Under the pieces are notes generated by a model, which was not told the DNA's origin, did not search any database, and saw only the letters and a list, made by a program, of their open reading frames with translations. Both the position numbers and the translations under genes were made by a program. Shown piece by piece: positions 1 to 6,337 of a DNA stretch of 9,735 nucleotides. Numbering within the stretch: the first letter of the stretch is position 1; every line of letters starts with the position of its first letter. Source of the stretch: an uncultured Burkholderiaceae bacterium (GTDB lineage: Bacteria; Pseudomonadota; Gammaproteobacteria; Burkholderiales; Burkholderiaceae); assembly GCA_937871985.1 (NCBI GenBank), contig CALMPB010000490.1:1-9735 (forward strand), in the 5' to 3' direction.

Positions 1-2148
1 TTCTTCCGCAAGGGCAACCTGATCGCGCTGCGCGAGCTGGCGCTGCGCCGCACCGCCGACCACGTCGACGACGACGTCCAGGCCTACCGTCGCGACCGCG
101 CCATCGAACCGGTCTGGCGCACCCGCGAAGCGGTGGTGGCCTGCATCGGCCCCGATGCCGACGCCGAATACGTGATCCGCAGCGCCCACCGTCTCAGCCA
201 GCAGCTCGAATGCGACCTGCACGTGGTCACCATCGACGCGCCGCGCGCCGCGCCGCCGCCGCAAACCGAGCGGGAACGACTGCAACGCAGTCTGGCGCTG
301 GCAGACTCGCTCGGCGCGCGCTGTGAAACCCTGGCCGGCGGCGACATGGTCGACGCAGTGGTGCGCTACGTACGTCGCCACAACATCACCAAGGCCATCG
401 TCGGCCGCACCCGCGCCAGCGGACTGCAACGACTGCGCCTGTCGCTGTCGGCACTGCTGACGGCGGCCATCAGCCCTGGCTGGCTGTGGCGCCGCCACAG
501 CTTCGCTGACATGCTGGCGGCCGGTTGCCCCGAAATCGACGTCATCCGCCTGGGGGCGCCACCGCTTCCCGCCGCCAGCGGTGCCGGCCGCGATCCGCTC
601 ACGCTGGGCCGCCGAGGCCGCCAGGCGGCCGACGAACGTGGCCCATTGACACTGGCCGGCTACGCCTGGGCGCTGTGCTATTGCGGGGCAGCCACCGCGC
701 TGTCGGCGCTGGCTTTCCCCGCGCTGCACCAGACCAATATCGTCATGCTGTTCCTGCTGGCGGTGGTCGCGGTGTCGCTGCGCCATGGCCGCGGCCCGGC
801 CGCGCTCGCCTCGGTCGTCAGCGTGGGGCTGTTCGACTTCTTCTTTGTGCAGCCGCTGGCCTCGTTCGCGGTATCGGACGTGCAGTACCTGCTGACCTTC
901 GGCGTGCTGCTGGCCGTGGGTCTACTGATCGGCCAGCTCACCGCTGGCCTGCGATTGCAGGCCCAGGCCTCCGTCAAGCGCGAGGCCGACGCGCGCAGTC
1001 TGTACGAATTCGCGCGCGAACTGTCATCCGCACTGCTGCCCGAACAGATCGTCGCGTCCGCCAGCGCCTTCGTGCATGCTACCTTCGGTTCGCGCTGCGC
1101 GCTCTATATCCTGGGCCAGGACGACCGCCTCAAGCTAGCCTCGCCCGCTGCCGACGACATGCCGCCGCTGGAATCGGCGCTGACTCAGTGGGTCTACGAC
1201 CACGGCCAGGCGGCCGGCGCCGGCACCGCCACGCTGTCCAACAGCGAACTGCTCTACTTGCCGCTTAAAGCACCGATGCGCACCCGCGGCGTGCTGGCGC
1301 TGGCCGCGCCGCGCCGTAGCCTCTTCTCCCAGCCCGACTCGCGCCGCCAGATCGAGGCTTACGCCACGCTCATCGCCATCGCCCTGGAACGCCTGCACTA
1401 TGTGGAAGTGGCGCAGCAGGCGCTCGTCAGCATGGAATCCGAGAAGCTGCGCAACTCGCTACTGGCGGCGGTCTCGCATGACCTGCGCACGCCGCTCACA
1501 AGCCTGGTCGGCATGACCGACACACTGACGCGGCGCCAGGAGGCGCTGCCAGCCGACATCCAGGACACCATCCGCGCCATGCGCGACCAGGCGCAGCGCA
1601 TGCACGCGCTGGTCGCCAACCTGCTCGACATGGCGCGGCTGCAGAGCCGCGACACGCCGCTGCGGCTGGAGTGGCAGTCGATCGAGGAACTGGTCGGCGC
1701 CTCGCTGGCCGCCATGCGCGAACCGCTCGCGGCGTATCGCGTTTCGGTCGACAGCCTGTCCGGCCTACCGCTGGTCGAATGCGACGGCGTTCTGATCGAG
1801 CGGGTGCTGTGCAATCTGCTGGAGAACGCCACCAAGTACACTCCCGCCGGCAGCGCCATACGCGTGCACGCCGTGGCGCGGGACGGCGAGCTGCGCGTGG
1901 CGGTCTGCGACAACGGCCCCGGCGTGGCGCCCGGCGCAGAGCGCCGCATCTTCGAAAAATTCACCCGGGGCGAACGCGAGTCCGCCACGCCCGGCGTCGG
2001 CCTCGGCCTGGCGGTGTGCGAAGCCATAATCAGTGCCCACCACGGCCGCATCTGGGTCGAACATGCGCCGGGGGAACCTCACGGCGCGCAGTTCGTCTTC
2101 ACCCTGCCCTTGGGCAGCCCGCCCCCGATTCAACCCGAAATCGCTTGA
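1..2148 (+). CDS. kdpD: Osmosensitive K+ channel sensor histidine kinase KdpD (5' end outside window)
   Basis: Inner-membrane sensor kinase that controls the KdpFABC potassium-uptake ATPase through KdpE. The frame is open from base 1, so codon numbers here count from the window edge. Codons 1-20 carry the FFRKGNLIALRELALRR signature that closes the N-terminal KdpD domain; the Walker motifs lie outside the window. A universal-stress-protein-like domain follows (about codons 38-185), then four membrane helices (221-318, DUF4118 type) and a GAF-like region (about 330-460). HisKA has the phosphorylated His at codon 493 (SHDLRTPLTS). The ATPase domain shows N609 (LLENATKYT), D637 (DNGPG) and G665 (GVGLGLAV). 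E. coli KdpD has 894 residues, so about 180-200 residues are missing. The stop lies 3 bases before the kdpE ATG, indicating one operon. All kinase motifs visible are intact. Confidence 0.97.
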   Translation, partial: FFRKGNLIALRELALRRTADHVDDDVQAYRRDRAIEPVWRTREAVVACIGPDADAEYVIRSAHRLSQQLECDLHVVTIDAPRAAPPPQTERERLQRSLALADSLGARCETLAGGDMVDAVVRYVRRHNITKAIVGRTRASGLQRLRLSLSALLTAAISPGWLWRRHSFADMLAAGCPEIDVIRLGAPPLPAASGAGRDPLTLGRRGRQAADERGPLTLAGYAWALCYCGAATALSALAFPALHQTNIVMLFLLAVVAVSLRHGRGPAALASVVSVGLFDFFFVQPLASFAVSDVQYLLTFGVLLAVGLLIGQLTAGLRLQAQASVKREADARSLYEFARELSSALLPEQIVASASAFVHATFGSRCALYILGQDDRLKLASPAADDMPPLESALTQWVYDHGQAAGAGTATLSNSELLYLPLKAPMRTRGVLALAAPRRSLFSQPDSRRQIEAYATLIAIALERLHYVEVAQQALVSMESEKLRNSLLAAVSHDLRTPLTSLVGMTDTLTRRQEALPADIQDTIRAMRDQAQRMHALVANLLDMARLQSRDTPLRLEWQSIEELVGASLAAMREPLAAYRVSVDSLSGLPLVECDGVLIERVLCNLLENATKYTPAGSAIRVHAVARDGELRVAVCDNGPGVAPGAERRIFEKFTRGERESATPGVGLGLAVCEAIISAHHGRIWVEHAPGEPHGAQFVFTLPLGSPPPIQPEIA

Positions 2149-2151
2149 GCC

Positions 2152-2844
2152 ATGTTCGAATTTCAGCCCACCGTTCTCATCATCGAGGACGACGCCAATA
2201 TACGCCGCTTCGTGCGCCAGGCCCTGGAAGACGAAGGCTGCGCCGTGTTCGAAGCCGATACCGTCAAACGCGGCCTGATCGAGGCCGGCACGCGCCAACC
2301 CGACGCCGTGGTGCTGGACCTGGGCCTGCCGGACGAGGACGGCATGACCCTGATCCGAGAACTGCGCGGCTGGACCGAAGTGCCGGTGCTGGTGCTGTCG
2401 GCGCGTGCGGCCGAGGCCGACAAAGTGGCGGCGCTGGATGCAGGCGCCGATGATTACCTGACCAAGCCGTTCGGTGTCAGCGAATTGTTGGCGCGGCTAC
2501 GCGTGCTGCTGCGGCGCCATGCCCGGGGCGGCGCGGGCAGCGCCGCCGAGATCGGCTTCGGCGATGTGCGCGTGGATTTCGCCAAGCGCGTGGTCGAGCG
2601 CGGCGGCCAGCATGTGCACCTGACCGCCATGGAGTACCGTCTGCTTGCCGCACTGCTGGCCCATCGAGGCAAGGTCATGACGCACCGCGAACTGCTGCGC
2701 GAGGTCTGGGGTCCGTCGCATGTGGAAAGCAGCCATTACCTGCGGATCTACATGGGCCACCTGCGGCAGAAGCTCGAAGCGGATCCCGCGCAGCCGGTCT
2801 ACCTGCTGACCGAGATCGGCGTGGGTTACCGCTTCGCGGGGTGA
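2152..2844 (+). CDS. kdpE: Response regulator KdpE (OmpR/PhoB family)
   Basis: Cytoplasmic transcription activator of kdpFABC, phosphorylated by KdpD. It has 230 residues, the normal family length. The receiver domain (about 7-120) has the acidic pair D13/D14, phosphoacceptor D56 (VVLDLGLPDEDG), S83 in the conserved Ser/Thr position and K105 (LTKPF). The winged-helix DNA-binding domain spans about 133-228, with the usual LTAMEYRLLAAL and EVWG segments and a closing GVGYRF. The ATG lies 3 bases after the kdpD stop with no strong Shine-Dalgarno sequence, which suggests translational coupling to kdpD. Pairing with KdpD and the close match to the E. coli type make the assignment secure. Confidence 0.97.
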   Translation: MFEFQPTVLIIEDDANIRRFVRQALEDEGCAVFEADTVKRGLIEAGTRQPDAVVLDLGLPDEDGMTLIRELRGWTEVPVLVLSARAAEADKVAALDAGADDYLTKPFGVSELLARLRVLLRRHARGGAGSAAEIGFGDVRVDFAKRVVERGGQHVHLTAMEYRLLAALLAHRGKVMTHRELLREVWGPSHVESSHYLRIYMGHLRQKLEADPAQPVYLLTEIGVGYRFAG

Positions 2845-2880
2845 AGCCCGCCGCGCAGGCAGGCGCTGCATGCGACGCCA

Positions 2881-2906
2881 TTGATGCGCCTTTTATGCGG
2901 GCCGCG
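2881..2906 (+). repeat. Left copy of an imperfect ~24-bp repeat flanking the outer-membrane gene remnant
   Basis: This stretch reads TTGATGCGCCTTTTATGCG followed by GGCCGCG. It aligns with 3217-3240 with only T/C differences and a 2-base insertion; the shared form is TTGAYGCGCYTTTTAYGCG then (GG)CCGCG. It lies 36 bases after the kdpE stop. It could be part of a larger dispersed repeat, a protein-binding site, or a trace of the deletion that shortened the neighbouring gene. Similarity is seen directly; its function is unknown. Confidence 0.45.
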
Positions 2907-2919
2907 CCTCTCTTGTCTC

Positions 2920-3201
2920 GCCGACAGCAAGTACAGCCAATACTTCGACCTGAGCGGCAACTTCGACACCGGCTTCTGGGGCGTCACGGTCAACGCCCAC
3001 GTCGGCCGCCAGATGGTGCGTAACATCACCGATGGCGCCTACACCGACTGGAAGCTGGGACTGACCAAGGAATTCGGCCAGGGCCTGGCGATCTCGCTCG
3101 CCTACCTCGACACCAACGCCGACCGCGCCGTATACACCAACAGCCGCGGCCGCTACATGGGCCGCGCCACCGGCCTGCTGTCGCTGACCAAGACCTTCTG
3201 A
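2920..3201 (+). pseudogene. 3' remnant of a TorF/TIGR02001 (Gcw_chp) family outer-membrane protein gene
   Basis: About 93 codons encode the C-terminal third of a putative porin-like protein. Visible family features are the strand-rich series YFDLSGNFD, WGVTVNAHVGRQ, YTDWKLGLTKEFGQG and ISLAYLDTNA, and the terminal KTF with the C-terminal Phe typical of outer-membrane beta-barrels. Family members are normally about 220-250 residues with a Sec signal peptide; here the first ~140-150 residues and the signal are absent. Upstream in the same frame are only about a dozen unrelated codons from TTG 2881 / ATG 2884, and no ribosome site. The body still uses GC-rich codons with no internal stop, so the loss looks recent or occurred by a single deletion with the junction near 2910-2925. 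Family assignment is from recognised motifs, not a search. Confidence 0.72.
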
Positions 3202-3216
3202 GGAAACGGACGGACG

Positions 3217-3240
3217 TTGACGCGCTTTTTACGCGCCGCG
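3217..3240 (+). repeat. Right copy of the imperfect ~24-bp repeat flanking the outer-membrane gene remnant
   Basis: This copy reads TTGACGCGCTTTTTACGCG followed by CCGCG and resembles 2881-2906. It contains the short palindrome CGCG-CTTTTTA-CGCG. It begins 15 bases after the remnant's stop codon, so the pair brackets the remnant. The hairpin is not followed by a T-run, so it does not look like an intrinsic terminator on the + strand. Confidence 0.45.
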
Positions 3241-3423
3241 TCCGCATTTATCGGCAGGTTTTACGGCTCGCTTTCTATAGTGGAATCGTCATCAACCAAC
3301 CGGATACGCGCGAGCCCACCCTCGCGGCTGCGCTCCCCGACCGCCATGCTTCCCCGCCCAGAACGCACCACGCACGCCTCGCTTTACCGTCCCGCTCCGG
3401 CCCACGCACCGCACGCTGCCGAG

Positions 3424-3669
3424 ATGCTCTCCCTGACCGTCAGGATCGACACGCTCGACGCCCTGAAGGTCCGGCTGGCCCTGCACCGTGAATTGGGCGA
3501 ACGTATCGGCGTCTACGTGCTGTCGGTGGATCACGCCCATGGCCAGAGCATTCTGCAATTGCACTGCGACCGCGACCAGGTCGACGCCTTGATGCACGCG
3601 GTGATGTGCGGCCTGCCCCGGGCCGAATTCGGCCCGCTGCGCCCCGCAGGCACCATCGCGGTGCAGTAA
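3424..3669 (+). CDS. Small unknown protein with ACT/ferredoxin-like fold pattern
   Basis: I do not recognise this gene. From ATG 3424 it encodes 81 residues with a beta-alpha-beta-beta-alpha pattern: LSLTVRID strand, TLDALKVRLALHRELGER helix, IGVYVLSVDHA strand, SILQLHCD strand, RDQVDALMHAVMCGL helix. This resembles small ACT or ferredoxin-fold ligand/regulatory domains, but that is inference from pattern only. No signal peptide or membrane segment is seen. The frame is open upstream, so ATG 3346 (107 residues, adding a Pro/His/Ala-rich lead) or TTG 3217 are possible starts; none has a convincing Shine-Dalgarno sequence. I prefer 3424 because the folded pattern begins there. The stop lies 3 bases before the aldolase ATG, so the two are probably co-transcribed and coupled. 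Confidence 0.6.
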   Translation: MLSLTVRIDTLDALKVRLALHRELGERIGVYVLSVDHAHGQSILQLHCDRDQVDALMHAVMCGLPRAEFGPLRPAGTIAVQ

Positions 3670-3672
3670 GCC

Positions 3673-4572
3673 ATGAATACTCCGCTCCCGCCCACTTTCG
3701 AAGGTCTCTGGCTGCCGATGGTCACGCCGATGCGCGGCGGCTACGTCGATTGCGAAGCCGCCCAGGCGCTGGCACGCTACTACCGCAATGCCGGCGTCAC
3801 CGGCCTGGTGCTGTTCGGCTCCACCGGCGAAGGCAACCTGCTGTCCATCCCAGAAAAGATCGAGATGATCGAGGCTATCCGCCGCGATCCGCACGCCCTG
3901 CCGCTGGTATTCGGCGCGGGCGGGGTCGATACGCGCGGCGTGGCCGCCGCCATCCGCCGGCTGGACAAGTACGCGCCCGCCGGCTACCTGGTGCCGCCTC
4001 CCTATTATCTGGGGCCATCGCAACAGGGCATTCTGTGGCACTACCGCCAGATCGCCTGGGCCACCGAACGTCCCATCATCCTCTACAACATCCCCAAGCG
4101 CGCAGGCGTCACCATGACGGTCGAAACCATGGAGGCGCTGGCACTTCTGCCTAACTTTGGTGCGGTCAAGGAATGCAACCCACCGGTGCTGATGGCGTTG
4201 AACGCGCGAGGCCATCTCGATGCACTGTGCGGTGAAGACACCGCGCTGCTGAATCATTTCCTGGCCGGCGGGCGCGGTGCGATCCCCGCGGCAGCACACC
4301 TGTTCCCGGAACGTTTCGTCGAGGCCATGCAACTTGCGCGCGATGGCCAGGCCCACGCCGCACGCGAACTGTTCGAACCCCTGCGTAGCCTCATCCGCTT
4401 GCTATTCACCGAGCCCAACCCCGCACCGATCAAACGCGCGCTGGCGTTGCAAGGCCTGATAAGGGATGAACTGCGCCCGCCGCTGACCCGCGCCAGCCGC
4501 GAGTTGACCCCGCGTCTGCAACGCGCCATGAGCGCGGTACGGGGTTCCTTCAATAGGCTGCAGACAGCTTGA
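3673..4572 (+). CDS. DapA/NanA-superfamily aldolase (4-hydroxy-tetrahydrodipicolinate synthase-like)
   Basis: Class I aldolase of 299 residues that should form a Schiff base with pyruvate. The catalytic Lys is K166 (GAVKECN); Y138 and R143 (YNIPKRAG) match E. coli DapA Y133 and R138, and P-YY at 110-112 matches the Y107 region. The NPAPIK segment (249-254) and PLT (270-272) also favour DapA. The usual T44-T45 pair is S50-T51 (GSTGEG), a substitution common in N-acetylneuraminate lyases, although those lack the Arg kept here. The likely role is lysine/diaminopimelate synthesis or a related pyruvate aldol reaction on a sugar or aromatic acid. It stands apart from the usual dapA neighbour bamC, so it may be a paralogue rather than the housekeeping enzyme. 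It is coupled to the small gene upstream, and its 3' end overlaps the convergent chemoreceptor gene by 23 bp. Confidence 0.85.
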   Translation: MNTPLPPTFEGLWLPMVTPMRGGYVDCEAAQALARYYRNAGVTGLVLFGSTGEGNLLSIPEKIEMIEAIRRDPHALPLVFGAGGVDTRGVAAAIRRLDKYAPAGYLVPPPYYLGPSQQGILWHYRQIAWATERPIILYNIPKRAGVTMTVETMEALALLPNFGAVKECNPPVLMALNARGHLDALCGEDTALLNHFLAGGRGAIPAAAHLFPERFVEAMQLARDGQAHAARELFEPLRSLIRLLFTEPNPAPIKRALALQGLIRDELRPPLTRASRELTPRLQRAMSAVRGSFNRLQTA

Positions 4573-6094
4573 ACACCGCCACCGCGCGCGCCAGGTCGTC
4601 GGCCTGGTCGTGGAGGGTGGCAGCCGAAGCGGCGAACTCCTCGACCAACGCCGCATTCTGCTGCGTCACGCCATCCAGGTGCGTCACCGCCTGGTTGATC
4701 TGCTCGATGCCCACGCTCTGCTCGGCCGAGGCCGTGGCGATCTCCCCCATCAATGGCGCACTGGTGGCGGCCGACTGCAACACGCTGTCCATCGTGGCGC
4801 TGGCCTGCTCGACCCGCTGGCTGCCACGCGCGACGGAATCCGAGGACGCCTCGATCAGCGTCTTGATTTCCTTGGCGGCGGTGGCCGAGCGCTGCGCCAG
4901 CGCCCGCACTTCACCCGCCACTACCGCGAACCCGCGGCCCTGCTCGCCAGCGCGCGCGGCCTCCACAGCGGCATTGAGCGCCAGGATGTTGGTCTGGAAC
5001 GCGATCTCGTCTATCAGCCGGATGATCTCGTCGATCCGCTGCGAGCTTTGCGATATCTCGCGCATCGCGTCGATCGCCTGCTGGGTTTCCTCACTGCCCT
5101 GGCGAGCCAGCTGCGCCGACTGCCCCACCAGCGAACTGACTTCGCGCACATGGTCTGCGCTCTGCCTGGCGGTAGCGGTGATCTGCTCGACGCTGGCCGC
5201 GGTCTGCTCCAGCGCCGCCGCCTGCTTCTCGGTCCGGTCATGCAGATCCATGCTGCCCGCCGCGATCTGGCGCGATGCCGCCGCAATCGAGCCGGTGGCA
5301 TGAACGATGCTGCGCACCGCCACGTCCAGCCGTTCCTGCATCAGCGCCATGGCGCCAAACAGCCGTCCGATCTCGCCGCGGTGGTGGCGCGAAATGATGC
5401 TCGACAGATCTCCCCGCGCCACCCGCTCGCAGACCTCGACCGCCTCGTCAAGCGGGCGGATGATGTGCGAACGGAAAAAGCGCAACGCCGCCGCCAGCAA
5501 CAGCCCCAGCAAGACCACCGTCACGCCCCCCTGACGCCACAGCGTGGCGCTGAATGCAGCATCGACGTCGTCCACATACAAGCCGGTGAACAGCAACCAG
5601 CCCCATTCCGCGTCGTAGACCGCATAGCTGATCTTGGGCAGGGCAGCTTCCGTCCCCGGCCGCGGAAAATGGTATTCGACGAAACCGCCGCCCTGCTTGC
5701 CACGGGCGTACAGCTCCTCGAAGATCGGCAGGCCCTCGCTGTCCTTGACCGCCCGCACATTGGTCCCCGCGAGCTGGCCATCGGGATGCACCAGCAGCGC
5801 ATAACCGTCGTCAAATGCCCCGACATAGCCATCCACGCCATAGCGCAGTTGTGCCAGGCGCTGCGCCACATTGCGCTTGGCCTGCTCGACCGACAGTCCT
5901 TCGTCGACGGCGCGTTGCTTGCCGTTGCGCAAGATGCCGGCCGCCAGGTCCAGCACATGGCGCAGTTCCGTCTTGCGCTCGGCCAACATTTCGGCCCGCC
6001 GCTCCCAGGCTTCCCAGCCGCCCAAAGCGAGCACGGCAAAACCGGTGGCGAAAACGAACCACAGCAACTCCCTGCGCAAGCTTGAATTCTTCAT
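4550..6094 (-). CDS. Methyl-accepting chemotaxis protein with single-Cache (sCache_2-like) sensor
   Basis: Inner-membrane chemoreceptor of 514 residues feeding the CheA/CheW pathway. Layout: TM1 at about 10-27; periplasmic single-Cache sensor at about 30-187, with the [19 protein letters not shown] and [15 protein letters not shown] segments typical of sCache_2; TM2 at about 189-207; HAMP at about 208-262; signalling coiled coil at about 265-508. The hairpin tip (363-397, [20 protein letters not shown] then [15 protein letters not shown]) is the conserved kinase-contact region. Such Cache domains often bind small organic acids, but the ligand cannot be told here. There is no NWETF-type C-terminal CheR/CheB tether. 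The ATG at 6094 is preceded by AAGAGGG (6098-6104), a good ribosome site. An FNR-like palindrome lies 125 bases upstream. The gene is transcribed alone and converges with the aldolase. Confidence 0.96.
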   Translation of the reverse strand: MKNSSLRRELLWFVFATGFAVLALGGWEAWERRAEMLAERKTELRHVLDLAAGILRNGKQRAVDEGLSVEQAKRNVAQRLAQLRYGVDGYVGAFDDGYALLVHPDGQLAGTNVRAVKDSEGLPIFEELYARGKQGGGFVEYHFPRPGTEAALPKISYAVYDAEWGWLLFTGLYVDDVDAAFSATLWRQGGVTVVLLGLLLAAALRFFRSHIIRPLDEAVEVCERVARGDLSSIISRHHRGEIGRLFGAMALMQERLDVAVRSIVHATGSIAAASRQIAAGSMDLHDRTEKQAAALEQTAASVEQITATARQSADHVREVSSLVGQSAQLARQGSEETQQAIDAMREISQSSQRIDEIIRLIDEIAFQTNILALNAAVEAARAGEQGRGFAVVAGEVRALAQRSATAAKEIKTLIEASSDSVARGSQRVEQASATMDSVLQSAATSAPLMGEIATASAEQSVGIEQINQAVTHLDGVTQQNAALVEEFAASAATLHDQADDLARAVAVFKLSAAY

Positions 6095-6097
6095 AGA

Positions 6098-6104
6098 CCC
6101 TCTT
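6098..6104 (-). promoter_or_regulatory. Ribosome binding site of the chemoreceptor gene
   Basis: On the - strand AAGAGGG lies 3 bases before ATG 6094 (GAGG core 4 bases away). It is the best Shine-Dalgarno match seen before any start in the window and fixes the start of the 514-residue protein. Confidence 0.7.
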
Positions 6105-6171
6105 TGTCATGTCTTTCCGCGCTCGCAACCAAAAACTGCGGAATGTGACTATTTATATGTTGCGTCCGATC

Positions 6172-6200
6172 AGAATACGAGGGCGCAGCAGGGTTTTCAC
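6172..6200 (-). promoter_or_regulatory. Candidate promoter of the chemoreceptor gene
   Basis: Read on the - strand, GTGAAA (6200-6195) and TATTCT (6177-6172) are separated by 17 bases, each matching 4 of 6 consensus sigma-70 positions. The start of transcription would fall near 6165, giving a leader of about 70 bases. The boxes alone are weak. The support comes from the FNR-like palindrome being centred about 60 bases upstream of that start, a standard class I activator position. Confidence 0.35.
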
Positions 6201-6216
6201 CGACGAGAGAGGGCCG

Positions 6217-6234
6217 GCTTGATCTACGTCAAGC
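6217..6234 (-). promoter_or_regulatory. FNR/ANR-type binding site upstream of the chemoreceptor gene
   Basis: The sequence GCTTGATCTACGTCAAGC is an inverted repeat with 6-base arms. Its core TTGAT-N4-GTCAA (6219-6232) differs from the FNR consensus TTGAT-N4-ATCAA by one base and matches the form often seen for ANR/DNR-type regulators in proteobacteria. It lies between the chemoreceptor start and the terminator of the ligase gene, so the only gene it can drive in the window is the chemoreceptor on -. Regulation by oxygen limitation (or nitric oxide, if a DNR-type protein uses it) is inference. Confidence 0.6.
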
Positions 6235-6266
6235 GCATTCGGCATTTGCTGCGCAACGCGCGCGCG

Positions 6267-6300
6267 AAAAAAAAGCAAGGCCATACAAGCCTTGCTTTTT
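6267..6300 (-). terminator. Intrinsic terminator of the ligase gene (possibly bidirectional)
   Basis: A 12-bp perfect stem (6270-6281 with 6289-6300, core AAGCAAGGC/GCCTTGCTT) encloses a 7-base loop. On - it is followed by a run of eight T (complement of 6267-6274), about 37 bases after the ligase stop. Five T also end the + arm, so it could act in both directions and shield the chemoreceptor promoter region. Confidence 0.85.
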
Positions 6301-6337
6301 ATGCGGACAAGCCAGCCGCGAGGCGGCCCCGCGATCG

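Noticed and set aside
1671..2453. 260-codon + frame overlapping kdpD and kdpE
   Set aside because: Arg-rich out-of-frame translation of two well-recognised genes.
3212..3243. GGACG...CGTCC and CGCG-CTTTTTA-CGCG hairpin as a terminator after the outer-membrane remnant
   Set aside because: It has short arms and no T-run after the stem on either strand; it is reported only as part of the repeat.
3276..3281. TATAGT as a -10 box for the small gene
   Set aside because: No acceptable -35 hexamer is found at 16-18 bases upstream, so the promoter is not supported.
3217..3423. Upstream extension of the small gene to TTG 3217 or ATG 3346
   Set aside because: The extension is low-complexity and Pro/Arg/His-rich and carries no clear secondary-structure pattern; the TTG is 12 or more bases from the nearest purine-rich stretch. 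It is kept only as an alternative start.
3292..4356. 354-codon open frame on - opposite the small gene and the aldolase
   Set aside because: It is composition-driven, shows no family motif, and covers a + strand frame with a full set of aldolase active-site residues.
4610..6085. 491-codon open frame on + opposite the chemoreceptor gene
   Set aside because: It is a GC-rich antisense shadow: Arg/His/Leu-rich, with no recognisable domain, while the - strand frame is a textbook chemoreceptor with a ribosome site.
6257..6266. Alternating CG run (CGCGCGCGCG) beside the ligase terminator
   Set aside because: Short CG runs are common in DNA this GC-rich; nothing ties it to a function.
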